DNA of 5,433 nt, taken from contig JAWWBN010000251.1 of NCBI GenBank assembly GCA_033720955.1, positions 1 through 5,433 of the forward strand, given 5' to 3'. Made by a program: the position numbers and the translations under genes. Positions 1 through 5,428 of the stretch are shown piece after piece; the first letter of the stretch is position 1, and each line of letters opens with the position of its first letter. The DNA comes from JAWWBN01 sp033720955. GTDB taxonomy: Bacteria; Acidobacteriota; Thermoanaerobaculia; Multivoradales; JAHEKO01. Below the pieces are notes generated by a model. The model ran no database searches, was not told the origin of the DNA, and saw only the letters and a list, made by a program, of their open reading frames with translations.

Positions 1-1
1 C

Positions 2-463
2 CTCGCCTCGGCGGCCGCCGCCTACCTGCGGCTGCGGCGGGCGGCCGGTGGGCGGGTGACGCCCGGGAGGGTGAGAGCCAGGAGCGTGCGGGAGCTGCGC
101 GAGGCCGGTCTGACCCGGCAGAAGGCCGCCTACGTGCGCGACCTGGCGATCCGGGTGGAGTCGGGAGCGCTGGACCTCGCCGCCCTGGCCGGCGCCTCCG
201 ACCGGGCGGCCCGGAGGGCGCTCCTGGAGCTCCGCGGCGTGGGCCCCTGGACCGCGGACATCTACCTCCTGATGGCGTTGCGCCGTCCCGACGTCTGGCC
301 CGACGGGGACCTGGCCCTCGCCCAGGCGGCGCGCCAGGTCAAGGGGCTGCGAGAGACGCCCGGGCGCGACCGTCTGCGGCGGCTGGCGGGACGGTGGCGC
401 CCCTGGCGGGCGGTCGCGGCCCGGGTTCTCTGGCACCACTACCTGGCCGAGCGCCGACGCTGA
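2..463 (+). CDS. DNA-3-methyladenine glycosylase, AlkA/MAG type (HhH-GPD), 5' truncated
   Basis: C-terminal part (153 residues) of a base-excision-repair glycosylase that removes alkylated purines from DNA. The reading frame is open from base 2, so the start lies before the window; the GTG at 56 is internal. The helix-hairpin-helix is seen at 227-259 (ELRGVGPWTAD). PWTAD is characteristic of AlkA/MAG enzymes, and the lysine that marks the bifunctional Nth/MutY lyases is absent, so a monofunctional glycosylase is expected. The presumed catalytic Asp is the last residue of WPDGD (codon 308-310), matching Asp238 of E. coli AlkA by family knowledge. The tail WRPWRAVAARVLW is the usual final helix of the family. 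AlkA proteins are near 280 residues, so about half is missing. The next gene starts 90 bases downstream and is unrelated. The family call is firm; substrate range is inferred. Confidence 0.87.
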   Translation, partial: LASAAAAYLRLRRAAGGRVTPGRVRARSVRELREAGLTRQKAAYVRDLAIRVESGALDLAALAGASDRAARRALLELRGVGPWTADIYLLMALRRPDVWPDGDLALAQAARQVKGLRETPGRDRLRRLAGRWRPWRAVAARVLWHHYLAERRR

Positions 464-491
464 GGCAGGCGCGGCCCGCCGTGCTGCGCCC

Positions 492-514
492 GGACGGCTC
501 CGCGGGAACCGTCC
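492..514 (+). terminator. GC-rich hairpin after the glycosylase gene, possible terminator
   Basis: GGACGG (492-497) pairs with CCGTCC (509-514). After one mismatch, three more pairs form inside and close a 3-base loop. It lies 29 bases past the stop at 463 and before the TonB ribosome binding site. No T-tract follows, so intrinsic termination is only a possibility. Nothing else clear is seen in the 90-base gap. Confidence 0.25.
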
Positions 515-541
515 CACCCGCCCGCGTGTCTAAAGGGGCGA

Positions 542-548
542 AGGGAGG
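542..548 (+). promoter_or_regulatory. Ribosome binding site for the TonB-family gene
   Basis: AGGGAGG lies 5 bases before the ATG at 554. It is a strong purine-rich Shine-Dalgarno and fixes this ATG as the start. Confidence 0.75.
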
Positions 549-553
549 CCGCC

Positions 554-1264
554 ATGACCCATCCACCCCGCCGCCGACCGCCGCTCGAGCCGCCGAGCTG
601 GGCGCTCTCCTGGGACAGCGACCGCGCCGACGATCGCCGGGCTCTCAAGACGGGGATCGCCTTCGCACTCGTGGTCCACGCGGCCCTGCTGACCGTCCGC
701 ATCGTCGAGGAGAAGGTGGAGCTGCCGCCCGTGGACGTGGTCATCCGGCCGCGTCTAGCGGACCTGGCGCCGCCCAGGCCCAAGCCGCCTCCCGAGGCGC
801 CGGAGACCGCCCCGGCGCAGCCGGCGGCGGACGCCCGGCCGCTCCCCGTGCCGGCCGAGCTGGCGCCGCCCGAGCCGCTGCCGGCGCCGGCGATGACCGC
901 TCCGCCGGTCGCGCTCACCCCGCCGCCCGTCTCCGTGCTCGCCCTGCCCGAGGCGCCGCCGACCCCGCCCGGCGAGCCGGTGCGGTTCCGGCCCGAGATG
1001 GAGCGGCCGGTGCGGGTCGCGGGAGTGGACCCGGCCTACACGGAGGCCGCCCGCAAGGTGCGCAAGCAGGGCGTCGTGATCCTCGACGCCGTGATCGACG
1101 AGAGCGGCGCGGTGACCGACGTCAAGGTGCTCAAGGAGCTGGGCTTCGGCCTCACCGAGGCGGCGGTGCGGGCCGTCGCCACCTGGCGCGTCGAGCCGGC
1201 CCGGCTCGACGGTGAGCCCGTGGCCGTGCGCTACAACCTGACCGTCCGGTTCACCTTGCGGTAG
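554..1264 (+). CDS. TonB-family energy transducer
   Basis: Inner-membrane protein (236 residues) that would span the periplasm and pass proton-motive energy from an ExbB/ExbD motor to outer-membrane transporters. Residues 1-32 are a charged cytoplasmic segment. A single membrane helix lies at about 33-50 and contains His42 (VVHAALL), in the place of the conserved TonB membrane histidine (His20 in E. coli). Residues 55-147 are Pro/Ala-rich, the usual periplasmic spacer. Residues 151-236 are a TonB C-terminal domain: the DPAYTEAARK start, the strand GVVILDAVIDESGAVTDVKV, Trp211 and the EPARLDGEPV turn typical of the family. The N-terminal cytoplasmic segment is longer than in E. coli TonB. No exbB, exbD or TonB-dependent receptor is adjacent, so the partner transporter is unknown. 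The start is backed by a strong ribosome binding site at 542-548. Confidence 0.9.
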   Translation: MTHPPRRRPPLEPPSWALSWDSDRADDRRALKTGIAFALVVHAALLTVRIVEEKVELPPVDVVIRPRLADLAPPRPKPPPEAPETAPAQPAADARPLPVPAELAPPEPLPAPAMTAPPVALTPPPVSVLALPEAPPTPPGEPVRFRPEMERPVRVAGVDPAYTEAARKVRKQGVVILDAVIDESGAVTDVKVLKELGFGLTEAAVRAVATWRVEPARLDGEPVAVRYNLTVRFTLR

Positions 1265-1278
1265 CGGCCTCGCGGCCG
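1265..1278 (+). terminator. Small GC hairpin directly after the TonB gene
   Basis: CGGCC (1265-1269) pairs with GGCCG (1274-1278) around a 4-base loop, immediately after the stop codon. A perfect 10-base palindrome CCGGCGCCGG follows at 1281-1290. There is no T-tract, so a terminator role is weakly supported; such short GC palindromes are common in this base composition. Confidence 0.2.
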
Positions 1279-1291
1279 AACCGGCGCCGGC

Positions 1292-1309
1292 CGACTGCTG
1301 CTACAGTCG
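1292..1309. promoter_or_regulatory. Inverted repeat in the leader of the lipoprotein gene
   Basis: CGACTG (1292-1297) and CAGTCG (1304-1309) form a perfect 6-base inverted repeat with a 6-base spacer. It overlaps the -10-like TACAGT (1302-1307) and lies 32 bases before the ATG at 1341. It could be an operator over a promoter or a leader hairpin. No convincing -35 box is seen, and chance cannot be excluded. Confidence 0.25.
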
Positions 1310-1326
1310 AGCCTTCCACCGACCCC

Positions 1327-1331
1327 GGAGG
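1327..1331 (+). promoter_or_regulatory. Ribosome binding site for the lipoprotein gene
   Basis: GGAGG sits 9 bases before the ATG at 1341. It supports that start even though it gives an unusually long region before the lipobox. Confidence 0.65.
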
Positions 1332-1340
1332 TTCTTCGCC

Positions 1341-2225
1341 ATGCAAGGTCCCCCGTCCACGATCGCGAGCCGGAGGCCGCCCGCCGAGTGCAGCCGCTCG
1401 GGGCCGGCCGGCCGCATCGTCCTGACCGCCGCCCTGCTGGCCGCCGGCTGCACCCTGTCCGGCCCCGAGCTCGGGGGCCCGCCGCCTCCGGCCCGCCTCG
1501 ACCTGGCCACCGCCGAGATCGTGGATCTCAGCCACCCATACGACGCCGAGACCCTCTACTGGCCCAACATGCCCTCGGGCTTCGAGCTCGAGGTGCTGGC
1601 CCGCGGGGTGACGCCCGGGGGCTTCTTCTACTCGTCGAACCTCTTCTCGACCCCGGAGCACGGCGGCACCCACCTCGACGCGCCGATCCACTTCGCCGAG
1701 GGGCGGCAGAGCGCCGACCAGGTGCCCCTCGAGCGGCTCATTGGACCGGCGGTGGTGATCGACGTCTCGGAGGCGGCGGCCGCGAACCCGGACCATCGGC
1801 TGACCGTCGGGGAGGTCGAGGCCTGGGAGGCGGTCCACGGCCGCGTGCCGGAGGGCGCCATCGTGCTCCTGCGCACCGGCTGGTCGGCGCGCTGGCCCGA
1901 CCGGCTGGCCTACCTCGGCGACGACGTCCCCGGCGAGACGTCCGACCTGCACTTCCCCGCGTACGGTGAGGCGGCGGCGCGGCTGCTGGTCGCGAAGCGG
2001 AGCGTGGCGGTGCTGGGCGTGGACACCGCCAGCCTGGACCACGGCCCGTCGAGCGACTTCCTCGTTCACCGCGTGGCGGCCGAGGCCAACGTCCCGGGCC
2101 TCGAGAACCTCACGAACCTCGAGCGCCTGCCGCCGAAGGGCGCCTGGGTCGTCGCCCTGCCGATGAAGATCGCCGGCGGCTCCGGGGGACCGGCGCGGGT
2201 GGTGGCGCTGCTGCCGCCCGCCTGA
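1341..2225 (+). CDS. Exported lipoprotein of the cyclase / kynurenine formamidase-like family
   Basis: Metal-dependent hydrolase of the 'putative cyclase' family (kynurenine formamidase KynB, isatin hydrolase and relatives), 294 residues. The signature HGGTHLDAPIHF is at residues 107-118. His107, His111 and Asp113 match metal ligands and His117 the presumed catalytic histidine of KynB-type enzymes. Downstream, LGVDTASLDHG (225-235), His243 and Glu255 in the ENLTNLERLP stretch, and LPMKIAGGSGGPAR (273-286) complete the fold. Unlike cytosolic KynB, it has an N-terminal signal: hydrophobic residues 26-36 ending in the lipobox LAAGC, with lipidated Cys37, so it should be membrane-anchored outside the cytoplasm. 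The basic n-region is long (24 residues), but the ribosome binding site at 1327-1331 fits this ATG. No tryptophan-pathway gene is adjacent, so kynurenine formamidase activity is not implied; the substrate is unknown. The next gene begins 24 bases downstream. Confidence 0.9.
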   Translation: MQGPPSTIASRRPPAECSRSGPAGRIVLTAALLAAGCTLSGPELGGPPPPARLDLATAEIVDLSHPYDAETLYWPNMPSGFELEVLARGVTPGGFFYSSNLFSTPEHGGTHLDAPIHFAEGRQSADQVPLERLIGPAVVIDVSEAAAANPDHRLTVGEVEAWEAVHGRVPEGAIVLLRTGWSARWPDRLAYLGDDVPGETSDLHFPAYGEAAARLLVAKRSVAVLGVDTASLDHGPSSDFLVHRVAAEANVPGLENLTNLERLPPKGAWVVALPMKIAGGSGGPARVVALLPPA

Positions 2226-2249
2226 CGGCCGCGCCTAACCTGGCCCGCC

Positions 2250-3263
2250 ATGACCGCCGAGCCCGCCGCGAGCGCCCGCCTCGCCACCCCTTTCACGCGA
2301 CACGCCGGGGTCGAGGTGCCGCTGATCTGCGGCCCCATGTACCCCTGCTCCAACCCCGAGCTGGTGGCCGCCGCGTCGGCGGCGGGCGCCCTGGGGGTCC
2401 TGCAGCCGATGTCCCTCACCCATGTCCACGGCCACGATTTCCGCGACGGAATCCGGCTCATGCGACGGCTCTCCGGCGGACGGCCCCTCGGCATGAACGC
2501 CCTGATCGAGCAGTCGTCCCGGATCTACCACGAGCGGATGGTGCGCTGGGTGGACCAGGCGCTCGAAGAGGGGGTGCGCTTCTTCATCACCTCGCTGGGC
2601 AAGCCGGGCTGGGTGGTGGAGAAGGTGCACGAGGTGGGCGGGGTGGTCTACCACGACGTCACCGAGCGCAAGTGGGCGCTCAAGGGAATCGACGGCGGGG
2701 TGGACGGGCTGATCGCCGTGAACGACCGGGCCGGGGGCCACGCCGGCGGAAAGGGTGCTCGCGAGCTGTACGAGGAGCTCGCCGATCTCGGGCTCCCCGT
2801 CGTGTGCGCCGGCGGCATCGCCAGCCCGGAGCGGTTCGTCGAGGCGCTCGAGATGGGCTACGCCGCCGTCCAGATGGGCACGCGCTTCATCGCCACCACC
2901 GAGTGCAACTCGGCTGAGCCCTACAAGCGCGCGATCCTCGACGCCGACGAGGAGGACATCGTCCTCTCGGAGCGGATCACCGGGGTGCCCGTGTCGGTCA
3001 TCAGGACGCCCTACATCGAGAGGATGGGCACCCGGGCCGGTCCCTTCGCCCGGTGGATGCTCCGCGGGCGCAGACGCAAGCACTGGATGCGCACCCTCTA
3101 CGCGCTCAAGTCGATCTACCAGCTCAAGCGCTCCTCCCTGGACGAAAGCGGCAGCCGCGACTACTGGCAGGCGGGAAAGAGCGTCGCCGACGTCCACGAG
3201 GTGCTGCCGGCGGGCGAGGTCGTGCGCCGCTTCGCCGCGGCCGCGGCGGAGGCCGCGGGCTGA
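2250..3263 (+). CDS. NAD(P)H-dependent flavin oxidoreductase, nitronate monooxygenase-like (2-nitropropane dioxygenase family)
   Basis: Flavin-dependent TIM-barrel enzyme of 337 residues, related to nitronate monooxygenase and the FabK enoyl reductase. Visible motifs in order: CGPMYPCSNPELVAAASAAG (27-46), the usual N-terminal FMN-site region; AGGHAGG (161-167) with His164, matching the catalytic histidine of nitronate monooxygenases (usually EAGGHxG); CAGGIA (187-192) and VQMGTRF (207-213), the phosphate-binding strands; and YWQAGKSV (305-312), a common C-terminal motif. Between 263 and 296 is a strongly basic, aromatic segment (RWMLRGRRRKHWM...) not typical of the short bacterial enzymes. 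The ATG at 2250 has no Shine-Dalgarno. It follows the lipoprotein gene by 24 bases, so translation may depend on coupling or a leaderless transcript. The family is certain; nitronate as substrate is not, since many members act on enoyl-thioesters or unknown substrates. Confidence 0.9.
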   Translation: MTAEPAASARLATPFTRHAGVEVPLICGPMYPCSNPELVAAASAAGALGVLQPMSLTHVHGHDFRDGIRLMRRLSGGRPLGMNALIEQSSRIYHERMVRWVDQALEEGVRFFITSLGKPGWVVEKVHEVGGVVYHDVTERKWALKGIDGGVDGLIAVNDRAGGHAGGKGARELYEELADLGLPVVCAGGIASPERFVEALEMGYAAVQMGTRFIATTECNSAEPYKRAILDADEEDIVLSERITGVPVSVIRTPYIERMGTRAGPFARWMLRGRRRKHWMRTLYALKSIYQLKRSSLDESGSRDYWQAGKSVADVHEVLPAGEVVRRFAAAAAEAAG

Positions 3264-3345
3264 TCTCGCCGGTCCGCGGCTCCCGCGTCCGCGAAGGTCT
3301 CCAGCTCCCCCGCATCGGAAGGGAGGAGCCTGCCGAGGAAGACGC

Positions 3346-3369
3346 CCCGGGAGCCCGCGTGGGCCCGGG
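3346..3369. terminator. GC-rich hairpin between convergent genes, possible two-way terminator
   Basis: CCCGG (3346-3350) and GCCC (3353-3356) pair with GGGC (3361-3364) and CCGGG (3365-3369). This gives nine G-C pairs with a 2-base bulge and a 4-base loop. It lies in the 124-base gap between the stop at 3263 and the stop of the reductase at 3388, where both strands need termination. No T-tract is present on either side. Confidence 0.35.
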
Positions 3370-3387
3370 CCGGGTGACGCAGCCGGG

Positions 3388-4281
3388 TCAGCCCGACGCG
3401 GCCGCCGCCCAGAGCTCCTCGAGCGCCTGCCGCAGCCCCCGCTCCGGAGCCCAGCCCAGGCCTCTCAGCCGGGTGCAGTCGGCGGTGAGGACCGGCAGGT
3501 CCACGGGGCGCCACCGCGCCGGGTCCTCGCGGGTCGAGACCGCCAGCCCGGAGACCCCGATCAGCATCCTCAGCGCCTCGCCGATCGAGACGGCGGCGCC
3601 GCTGCCCAGGTTGTAGGGGCGCGCCTCCCCCCGCTCCAGCACCGTCTGGTAGCCGGCGGCGCCGTCGTCAACGTGGAGGAAGTCGCGACGGGCGGCCAGG
3701 TTGCCGACGGCCAGCACCGGCTCGCGCTCGCCGCGCCCGATCTCGGCGAGCTGGCGGGCGAAGGAGGGCAGGGCGAAGGTGGGCGCCTGGCCCGCGCCCG
3801 CCAGGTTGAACGAGCGAACCACCGCGGCGCCGTGCTGCGCCGCCAGCTCCTCGGCCGCCGCCTTGGTGCGGGCGTAGGGGCTCTGGGGAGCCACCGGCCG
3901 GTCCTCCGGGATGGGCTGCTCGTCCTCTGGGACCACGCCGTAGACCTCGGCGCTCGACGCCACCACCACCCGGCGGCCGGCGGCGGCCGCGAGGACGTTC
4001 CGGGTCCCCTCCACGTTGACGGCGAAGTACTCCTCCTGGCGCTCCCACGACTCGCCCACGTGGGTCAGCCCGGCCAGGTGGACCACCGCATCGGGCTCGC
4101 TGGCTGCGAAAGCGGCGCCCAGGGCCGCCCGGTCGCGGACGTCCGCCTCGACCAGCTCGACGCCGGCCAGCTCCGGCGGCTCGTGGATGTAGCTCCCCCA
4201 CACCTCGTGCCCGGTCGCCAGCAGACGGGCCGCCAGACGCTCGCCCACGAAGCCGGAGACGCCGGTGACGAGGACGCGCAT
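3388..4281 (-). CDS. rmd: NAD(P)-dependent sugar epimerase/dehydratase, GDP-4-keto-6-deoxy-D-mannose reductase-like
   Basis: Extended short-chain dehydrogenase of 297 residues. It would reduce GDP-4-keto-6-deoxymannose to GDP-D-rhamnose in the cytoplasm. The Rossmann motif GVSGFVG is at 7-13. HLAGLTHVGESWE (68-80) and NVEGTRNVL (89-97) resemble GDP-6-deoxymannose reductases. SSAEVYG (109-115) provides the catalytic Ser, and Tyr136 with Lys140 (SPYARTK) forms the YxxxK pair. RSFNLAGAGQAPTF (156-169) and AVGNLAARRDFLHVDD (191-206) match the family's nucleotide-sugar region, where GPGQ and RDFxDVxD are usual. The ATG is 8 bases after the stop of the upstream dehydratase gene; AGGG next to that stop can serve as ribosome binding site, so the pair is very likely one operon. 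It could instead be another 4-keto reductase or epimerase, but the dehydratase neighbour favours GDP-rhamnose. The end at 3388 faces the + strand genes. Confidence 0.83.
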   Translation of the reverse strand: MRVLVTGVSGFVGERLAARLLATGHEVWGSYIHEPPELAGVELVEADVRDRAALGAAFAASEPDAVVHLAGLTHVGESWERQEEYFAVNVEGTRNVLAAAAGRRVVVASSAEVYGVVPEDEQPIPEDRPVAPQSPYARTKAAAEELAAQHGAAVVRSFNLAGAGQAPTFALPSFARQLAEIGRGEREPVLAVGNLAARRDFLHVDDGAAGYQTVLERGEARPYNLGSGAAVSIGEALRMLIGVSGLAVSTREDPARWRPVDLPVLTADCTRLRGLGWAPERGLRQALEELWAAAASG

Positions 4282-4289
4282 CGGGCGCC

Positions 4290-5267
4290 CTAGCTCTGGC
4301 GGACCGGCGACGTCAGGGTCTCGCGCCAGTAGGCGAGCAGGTCGGCCAGGGTCTTCTCCAGCGGCACCCGGGGCTCCCAGCCGGTGGCGGCCTTCAGCTT
4401 GGACGCGTCGCCGATCAGGATCTCCACGTCCGAGGGTCTGAGCCGCGCCGGATCGACGCGGATCTCGGGCTCGGCGTCGGAGAGCTCGACCAGCCGGGCC
4501 AGCAGATCGCGAATGGTGATGCCGTGCCCCGTCGCGATGTTGTAGGCCTCCCCCGCCTCGCCTCTCGTGGCCGCCAGCCAGTAGGCGCGCACCGTGTCGC
4601 GCACGTCGGTGAAGTCGCGCACCGCGTCCAGGTTGCCCACCTCGATCACCGGCTCCTGCAGGCCCAGCTCGATCGCCACGAGCTGGCGGGCGAAGTTGGA
4701 GGTCACGAAGACCTCGCCGCGGCGCGGTCCGGTGTGGTTGAAGCCCCGGGTGCGGATCGCCTTGAGCCCATAGCTGCGGAAGTACTGGTAGCCGAGCAGG
4801 TCCTGCGCCACCTTGGAGACCGCGTACGGCGACAGCGGCCGCAGGGGATTGTCCTCTGTGATCGGCACCTCGTCCCGGTGGACCAGGCCGTACTCCTCGC
4901 TCGAGCAGGCGATCTGGACCACCGGATCCAGACCGAGGGCGCGAATCGACTCGAAGATGTGGACCTGTCCCTCGATGTTGGTGCTCAGGGTCTCGGCGGG
5001 GCCCACCCAGCTCGTGGGCACGAAGCTCTGCGCCGCCAGGTGGAAGATCAGGTCGGGCCGCGCCTCGGCCAGGAGCTTGTGGACCGCGGCGGCGTCCCGC
5101 AGGTCGGCTTCGCGCAGCTCGACCCGGTCCACGAGGTGGTGGACGTTGTCCATGCGGCTGCGCCAGCGGCGGGTGCCCCAGACCTCGACCTGCGGCTGCT
5201 CCGCCAGCAGGTACTCGGCCAGGTGCGAACCGGCAAAACCGGTGATCCCGGTGATCAAGGCTCTCAT
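4290..5267 (-). CDS. gmd: GDP-mannose 4,6-dehydratase, short form
   Basis: Extended short-chain dehydrogenase of 325 residues. It would convert GDP-D-mannose to GDP-4-keto-6-deoxymannose, the first step to GDP-rhamnose, fucose or related sugars. Rossmann motif GITGFAG at 7-13; basic TRRWRSR at 32-38, where Gmd proteins contact the NADP phosphate; HLAAQSFVPTSW at 76-87. SSEEYG (122-127) supplies Ser and Glu in the place of the Thr-Ser-Glu of classical Gmd. Tyr148 and Lys152 (SPYAVSK) are the YxxxK pair. FNHTGPRRGEVFVTSNFARQ (176-195) carries the PRRGExFVT signature of Gmd, but its flanks (NHTGP, NFARQ) look like the reductase. VGNLDAVRDFTDVRD (210-224) and RPSDVEILIGD (277-287) follow. It is shorter than classical Gmd (about 345-370). 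GAGG (5279-5282), 11 bases before the ATG, is the likely ribosome binding site. The reductase gene follows by 8 bases. A reductase or bifunctional role is the main alternative. Confidence 0.84.
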   Translation of the reverse strand: MRALITGITGFAGSHLAEYLLAEQPQVEVWGTRRWRSRMDNVHHLVDRVELREADLRDAAAVHKLLAEARPDLIFHLAAQSFVPTSWVGPAETLSTNIEGQVHIFESIRALGLDPVVQIACSSEEYGLVHRDEVPITEDNPLRPLSPYAVSKVAQDLLGYQYFRSYGLKAIRTRGFNHTGPRRGEVFVTSNFARQLVAIELGLQEPVIEVGNLDAVRDFTDVRDTVRAYWLAATRGEAGEAYNIATGHGITIRDLLARLVELSDAEPEIRVDPARLRPSDVEILIGDASKLKAATGWEPRVPLEKTLADLLAYWRETLTSPVRQS

Positions 5268-5278
5268 TTTTCGGGTGT

Positions 5279-5282
5279 CCTC
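5279..5282 (-). promoter_or_regulatory. Ribosome binding site of the dehydratase gene, overlapping an upstream TGA
   Basis: GAGG on the - strand lies 11 bases before the ATG at 5267. It overlaps the TGA (5283-5281) that ends the second copy of the repeated sequence. The other copy's stop is followed by TCC and lacks this site. The overlap would suit translational coupling. Confidence 0.45.
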
Positions 5283-5367
5283 AGAAGGTCTCGCGACTGC
5301 CGCCGTTCAGATCCAGGAAGGTGCCGACGTTCTCCATCTCGCTGAAGAACGTCGGCACCATCCTGGA
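5281..5367 (-). pseudogene. Duplicated 3' end of the upstream gene (or a 26-residue ORF)
   Basis: The frame of the upstream gene continues past its TGA (5370-5368) without another stop until the TGA at 5283-5281. An ATG at 5361 gives a 26-residue ORF whose C-terminal half (NVGT.LDLNGGSRETF) repeats the end of the upstream gene with one change, Val to Phe. The first part, MVPTFFSE, is the inverted copy read backwards and so is unlikely to be a selected protein sequence. There is no clear ribosome binding site. It is best seen as a by-product of the duplication, though expression as a short peptide is not excluded. Confidence 0.35.
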
Positions 5368-5369
5368 TC
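5310..5369. repeat. Inverted repeat 1, 24-base arms, 12-base loop
   Basis: Arms 5310-5333 and 5346-5369 pair at 23 of 24 positions around the loop 5334-5345. It lies 42 bases before the dehydratase start. No T-tract follows on either strand, so it is not a standard terminator. Confidence 0.93.
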
Positions 5370-5428
5370 AGAAGGTCTCGCGACTGCCGCCGTTCAGATC
5401 CAGGACGGTGCCGACGTTCTTCAGCGAG
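5338..5428. repeat. Inverted repeat 2, 32-base arms, 27-base loop
   Basis: Arms 5338-5369 and 5397-5428 pair at 31 of 32 positions around the loop 5370-5396. It shares the arm 5346-5369 with inverted repeat 1, so only one of the two hairpins can form at a time. The outer arm lies inside the apparent end of the upstream gene. Confidence 0.93.

Larger units (their letters stand above)
5281..5420 (-). repeat. Direct repeat pair, 53 bases, period 87
   Basis: Bases 5281-5333 and 5368-5420 are identical at 52 of 53 positions; the single difference is 5319 (a) versus 5406 (c). The period of 87 is a multiple of three, so both copies read in the same - strand frame. Each ends in the peptide LDLNGGSRETF and a TGA. 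Similarity stops sharply at both edges. Confidence 0.95.

Noticed and set aside
529..534. TCTAAA as a -10 box for the TonB gene
   Set aside because: Four of six matches and no recognisable -35 about 17 bases upstream; too weak to list as a promoter.
394..1215. 273-residue + strand frame overlapping the glycosylase end and the TonB gene
   Set aside because: Its translation is low-complexity Arg/Ala/Gly/Pro with no family motif, while the overlapping frame has a clear TonB domain and ribosome binding site.
1251..2069. 272-residue - strand frame opposite the lipoprotein gene
   Set aside because: His/Arg/Gly-rich antisense shadow without motifs; the sense frame has the full cyclase signature.
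3264..3387. Apparent coding-like - strand stretch (GVFLGRLLPSDAGELETF) in the convergent gap
   Set aside because: It looks protein-like and GC-ending, but other frames do as well at this base composition; it has no start and lies downstream of the reductase stop in another frame.
2755..4293. Long + strand frame of 512 residues across the flavin enzyme and the reductase
   Set aside because: It is opposite or out of frame to two genes with strong motifs; its length comes from the scarcity of stop codons at this GC content.
5310..5369. Intrinsic terminator before gmd
   Set aside because: The stem is long and stable, but no T-tract follows on either strand, and a terminator there would cut gmd off from the upstream gene.
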